This document shows, one piece after another, positions 30,223 through 32,787 of a stretch of 32,787 bases of DNA. The translations under genes and the position numbers were made by a program. The stretch's first letter is position 1; each line of letters begins with the position of its first letter. Under the pieces are notes generated by a model that saw only the letters and a program-made list of their open reading frames with translations, had not been told where the DNA came from and ran no database searches. Source of the DNA: Clostridiales bacterium (GTDB taxonomy: Bacteria; Bacillota; Clostridia; Christensenellales; Aristaeellaceae). Location: positions 1-32,787 of the forward strand of contig SFET01000023.1 of the NCBI GenBank assembly GCA_004557125.1, read 5' to 3'.

Positions 30223-30999
30223 TTATTCGGCTGTGGGGGTGGCGACGAGGAAGCACATGTCGTTCAGTTCGCCGGATTCCTCATCGAAGAAATTGTAGAA
30301 GGTGAAGTTGTACAGGAAGCGCTCGGCGGAGTACACGCCGTAGCCGTCCTGGTTGTGGTCGGTGGTGTCGTAGGGGTCCGCCACGATGATCACGTCGTCC
30401 TGGGTGGTCTCGGTGCCCATGGTGTCGTAGCCGATGATGACCTGCCAGTGTCCGCCCCAGTCGTTCCAGCCGATCACGATGGGATCGCCTGCGGCCAGGG
30501 TCTGCTGGATGTAGTCGAAGGTGAAGATGTCGTACACATCCTCGCCTGCGTCGATGGCGGAGTAGCAGTCGAAGCCGCCTACGCCGTCAAAGATGGCGAT
30601 CAACTGGGAAAGGCTGGTTGCGCCCGGCTTCAGTCCGTTGGGACGCAGCTGCGCCAGCGTCTCCTCGGTGTAGTCGCCGCGCAGGCCGTACCACTCCAGC
30701 ACCATCAACGCGCTGGTCACGCCGCAGCTCCATTCGCTGGACTGCTGGATGGTCTTGAAGTTGGAGAGGATGGTCAGCGTATCGGTGGAGGTCATGTTGT
30801 AGAAGTCCAGCGTGCTGAAGTAGGGGCTGTTTTCATGATCGCCCAGGCGCTCGACGCTGTCCGCGCCGTCCTCGGGGCTGAGATCACAGCCGTCGTCGAA
30901 CTTCATTTCATCGGTGTAATTGCCGGCCTCAGTTGCAAAAGCAGAGGTCAGGCTGAGGGACATGCAGAGTACAAGCAACCATACAATCAGTTTTTTCAT
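30223..30999 (-). CDS. Secreted C39-like cysteine peptidase
   Basis: A 258-residue exported protein with a signal peptide at residues 1-22 (cleavage near AFA). The papain-like C39 layout is visible. QQSSEWSCGVTSALMVLEWYG (85-105) has oxyanion Q86 and nucleophile C92. GGHWQVIIGYD (182-192) has H184. VADPYD (206-211) has D208 as the third residue. A segment DHNQDGYGVYS (214-224) resembles a calcium-type acidic loop. It is not fused to an ABC transporter, so it is not a bacteriocin exporter; it resembles free Peptidase_C39_2-like proteins outside the membrane, with unknown substrate. AGGAG lies 9 bases before the ATG. No partner gene is obvious; a structured RNA lies upstream on the same strand. 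Confidence 0.8.
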   Translation of the reverse strand: MKKLIVWLLVLCMSLSLTSAFATEAGNYTDEMKFDDGCDLSPEDGADSVERLGDHENSPYFSTLDFYNMTSTDTLTILSNFKTIQQSSEWSCGVTSALMVLEWYGLRGDYTEETLAQLRPNGLKPGATSLSQLIAIFDGVGGFDCYSAIDAGEDVYDIFTFDYIQQTLAAGDPIVIGWNDWGGHWQVIIGYDTMGTETTQDDVIIVADPYDTTDHNQDGYGVYSAERFLYNFTFYNFFDEESGELNDMCFLVATPTAE

Positions 31000-31154
31000 T
31001 GTTTCTCACTCCTGAAAAAATGTAATTGTACTTGTTACAGGCACCGTGATTGTCTCGTTTGCTGATTGGGCACGATGTGCCCGCCCTTCGACTGATTCAA
31101 TTTACGGATCTTTTGAGTCTATATAGTGATGGGTTCGAAATGCCAGAAATTCTG

Positions 31155-31351
31155 TCAGAACTTGCTACTTTTACTACTCTCATGCTGTTTTACACAAGTA
31201 CGGGTGGGAGTTGCCTCCCGCGCTACCTACGGGGTATGGATCCCCGCGCTGTAAAAGATACCGAGCCCGCATATGGGCTCCAACAAGAGATTGCTGCGTT
31301 TCCGGCTCAACCCTCCTTTGCTGCAGCGGAGCTTGCGCGCGCGTGCGCAAT
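31155..31351 (-). ncRNA. Structured non-coding RNA, possibly raiA-type
   Basis: Downstream of a strong minus-strand promoter lie about 200 bases of nested complementary pairs and no credible protein gene. Reading the minus strand: a 5' hairpin (31345-31350 with 31333-31338); an outer long-range pair CTTGTT/AGCAAG (31282-31287 with 31161-31166); a GAGCCC/GGGCTC hairpin (31275-31280 with 31263-31268); a middle pair TTTTACA/TGTAAAA (31250-31256 with 31188-31194); and, within it, CGGGG/CCCCG (31242-31246 with 31230-31234) and GGGAG-GCAA-CTCCC (31215-31219 with 31206-31210). The branched, enclosed layout does not fit the single rod of 6S RNA. The tract with GTAGGTAGCGCGGGAGGCAA looks like the conserved raiA RNA of Firmicutes as I recall it, but this name is uncertain. 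No raiA gene is adjacent and the 3' end is not marked by a clear terminator. Confidence 0.7.
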
Positions 31352-31357
31352 GGGGTA

Positions 31358-31385
31358 ATTATAACAGAATCTGATGAGAATACAA
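31358..31385 (-). promoter_or_regulatory. Promoter of the structured RNA
   Basis: On the minus strand, TTGTAT (complement of 31380-31385), 16 bases and a consensus TATAAT (complement of 31358-31363). Transcription would begin near 31351, right at the first hairpin. Confidence 0.75.
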
Positions 31386-31464
31386 TCCCCCGGAGCGGAT
31401 ATTTCTGTTATTTTTTTCCCGCAACCGGAGGATTTTCGGAATGTTTATTCAGGAAATATGCAGT

Positions 31465-32397
31465 CTATTCATCCACAATGATCTTGTAGACGACGCCGCG
31501 CTCGTACACCAGTGGGGATTTGTGTGCGAAGAACACGCGGCCGGAGACGGGGGAGCAGACGCGGTCGATCACCGTGCCCTCAAGGGGGTGGAGAATCTCG
31601 CACAGGGCCTGACCGGCGCGCACCCGGTCGCCGGGGTGGTAGAAGCGGCGGTAGATGCCGGCGGCGTGGGTGTGCACGGACACCAGGCTGTTCTCCGGCA
31701 CGATGCGGCAGGGCTCGCTCTCATCAAAGTGCATGTCCATCAGCAGACCCTGCGCGCCCAGGAAGCGCAGCACGGCCTCGATGCTCTCCCGGGCGGACTG
31801 CTCGTCGATGGAATCGGTGGCGGTGGTGTAGACGGAGAAGGCCTTCGTCTCCCACACCTGCCAGTTGTAGTTGAGCGTGGTGGTGTCGTAGGGCCGGGGG
31901 TTGCGCACCAGCACGTAGGGCAGGCCGAAGCTGCAGCCCAGCGTGGGGCTCTGCAGGCCCAGATCCATCATCTTCACGTGGGGCAGGAAGTTGCCGGGCA
32001 TGTAGAAGGAGGCGAACTGGATGCCGTACTGATATGTGCTGATCTGCTCGAACAGCTTGGCGGCGATGCGCTGGGTGGTTTCACCCTGAAGGTAGCCGGG
32101 GAACATGCGGTTGACGTCGGTGTTGTCCAGCGACCAGAAGCGCTTGCCGATGTTCATGGAGAAGTGGTTGACGGAGGGCACCACCAGGATTTCCCTGCCG
32201 GGGGTGAGTTTTCCCTGCTCCTCCAGCCGGGAGAGCCTGCGCACCAGCTGGGAGGCGACGTACATCTGCTGCACCTCGTTGCCGCGCAGCGCGCCCACGA
32301 TGCAGGCGGCCTTTTCGCCCTCGCCGAAGCGGAAACCCATGACACGCAGATCGTCCCGGTAGAGGGACTGCAGGCTGAACAGAATCTCGCGCTTCAT
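31465..32397 (-). CDS. Aspartoacylase/succinylglutamate desuccinylase-like protein, probable pseudoenzyme
   Basis: A 310-residue member of the AspA/AstE branch of M14-like zinc hydrolases. The fold markers are present: VVPSVNHFSMN (72-82), NTDVNRMFPG (92-101), and a C-terminal beta-barrel region (HPGDRVRAGQALCEIL, SPVSGRVFF). The active site is not. GxHGxE reads GALRGNE (35-41), so the zinc histidine is R38. The DLH zinc segment reads FAS near 129. The position of the catalytic glutamate (EMG in the neighbour) is YTT near residue 170. It is probably catalytically dead and may partner the upstream paralogue, whose stop it overlaps by 4 bases. A changed chemistry cannot be excluded. Confidence 0.78.
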   Translation of the reverse strand: MKREILFSLQSLYRDDLRVMGFRFGEGEKAACIVGALRGNEVQQMYVASQLVRRLSRLEEQGKLTPGREILVVPSVNHFSMNIGKRFWSLDNTDVNRMFPGYLQGETTQRIAAKLFEQISTYQYGIQFASFYMPGNFLPHVKMMDLGLQSPTLGCSFGLPYVLVRNPRPYDTTTLNYNWQVWETKAFSVYTTATDSIDEQSARESIEAVLRFLGAQGLLMDMHFDESEPCRIVPENSLVSVHTHAAGIYRRFYHPGDRVRAGQALCEILHPLEGTVIDRVCSPVSGRVFFAHKSPLVYERGVVYKIIVDE

Positions 32398-32787
32398 GCC
32401 GGATCCTCCTCTCTGGACAGCACCCGGGCGATCAGCGAGCCCTCGTACACCAGCGGGTACTCCCGCAGGGTAAAGAGGATGCCGTCGCAGGGGGACTTGA
32501 CCTCCACGCCCTCGCCGGTGAGGGGATTGATGAGGTCGCCGATGACCTGACCCCGGCGCACGTCCTGCCAGTGGGTCACGCGGGGAACGAACATGCCCAG
32601 GGTCTCGGCGTTGACGAAGCCCACCTTGCCGTCGGTGGAGACGATGGGCTTGCGCACCTCGGGATCCTCGCCCAGCCAGATTCCCTCACTGTGCAGCAGG
32701 TGGAAGATGCCGTCCAGCAGCTGGTCGCCGTAGGCGCGGGTGATGCGCATGCCCACGCCCATCTCCACCACCAGCGTGTGCACGCCC
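32394..32787 (-). CDS. Aspartoacylase/succinylglutamate desuccinylase-family protein (partial)
   Basis: Only the last 131 or so residues are in the window; the 5' end lies beyond the edge at 32787. The visible part has HTLVVEMGVGMRITRAYGDQ, where the glutamate of EMG is the expected catalytic base. The family C-terminal beta-barrel follows (VRRGQVIGDLINPLTG, VKSPCDGILFTLREYPLVYEGSLIARV). It is clearly a paralogue of the next gene and overlaps it by 4 bases (ATGA), so the two are co-translated. Whether its zinc-binding motifs are intact cannot be seen here. These enzymes remove acyl groups from N-acyl amino acids or similar amides; the substrate is unknown. Confidence 0.85.
   Translation of the reverse strand, partial: GVHTLVVEMGVGMRITRAYGDQLLDGIFHLLHSEGIWLGEDPEVRKPIVSTDGKVGFVNAETLGMFVPRVTHWQDVRRGQVIGDLINPLTGEGVEVKSPCDGILFTLREYPLVYEGSLIARVLSREEDPA

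Noticed and set aside
31069..31083. GGGCAC/GTGCCC hairpin as terminator of the structured RNA
   Set aside because: Only a 6-bp stem with a 3-base loop and no T-run on either strand.
31131..31146. A tRNA T-loop-like GGTTCGAAAT on the + strand
   Set aside because: The flanking bases cannot form the 5-bp T stem, and no anticodon or acceptor arm is present.
31155..31351. 6S RNA as the identity of the structured RNA
   Set aside because: 6S RNA is one long rod with a central bubble. Here several hairpins are enclosed by two long-range stems, a branched layout.
31050..31489. Two short + strand open frames (102 and 92 codons) across the structured RNA
   Set aside because: No ribosome-binding sites, no recognisable protein character, and they overlap the complementary stems that better explain the sequence.

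Overview
The window is a gene-dense, GC-rich stretch of a Gram-positive chromosome, most likely from the class Clostridia (perhaps a Christensenellales-like gut lineage; the order is a guess). The basis for this is the Firmicutes-type order yybS-rplI-dnaB, a HrcA/CIRCE operator beside htpG, a FeoA-FeoB fusion followed by a FeoB-associated Cys-rich protein, a RelQ-type small alarmone synthetase, a lipobox lipoprotein, a sortase-like sorting signal, and SD sequences of the GGAGG type. No phage genes, transposases, rRNA, tRNA or CRISPR array were seen. The content is mostly core housekeeping with a few accessory genes.

Layout. 1-2040: a creatininase-family hydrolase and a type I asparaginase on the + strand, ending at a bidirectional terminator. 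2058-5972 (minus): a putative GT-C-like membrane protein and a lipoprotein with six peptidoglycan-binding repeats. 6270-8597 (+): a small Ig-like protein with a degenerate sorting signal, tgt, and yajC. 8673-10628 (minus): a DEAD-box helicase with a DbpA-type RNA-binding domain. 10804-13310 (+): a two-component system made of a 7TMR-DISM/LytS-type kinase and a SARP-type response regulator. 13463-15388 (minus): htpG, with a CIRCE element in the divergent region. 15684-17168 (+): an unusual XRE-family protein with a long helical-repeat region and a possible internal start.

17326-21815 (+) looks like one operon: yybS, rplI, dnaB, a CBS-pair protein and relQ. It links replication, ribosome assembly and (p)ppGpp synthesis. 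21823-24758 (minus): murI and rnr. 24910-28069 (+): a 104-residue orphan, the ferrous iron transporter feoAB, and its small Cys-rich partner. 28088-28927 (minus): a secreted SH3b protein. 29208-30056 (+): an OGG1-type DNA glycosylase. 30223-30999 (minus): a secreted C39-like cysteine peptidase. 31000-31464 holds no convincing protein gene, but on the minus strand it has a strong promoter followed by about 200 bases of nested stems. I read this as a structured non-coding RNA, possibly of the raiA class. 31465-32787 (minus): two overlapping aspartoacylase/succinylglutamate-desuccinylase-family genes. The downstream one seems to have lost its zinc ligands and catalytic glutamate.

The most interesting items are the structured RNA, the pseudoenzyme paired with an apparently intact paralogue, the XRE/repeat protein with an internal ribosome-binding site, and the position of CIRCE relative to the htpG promoter. 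All domain calls were made by eye; no database search was possible.
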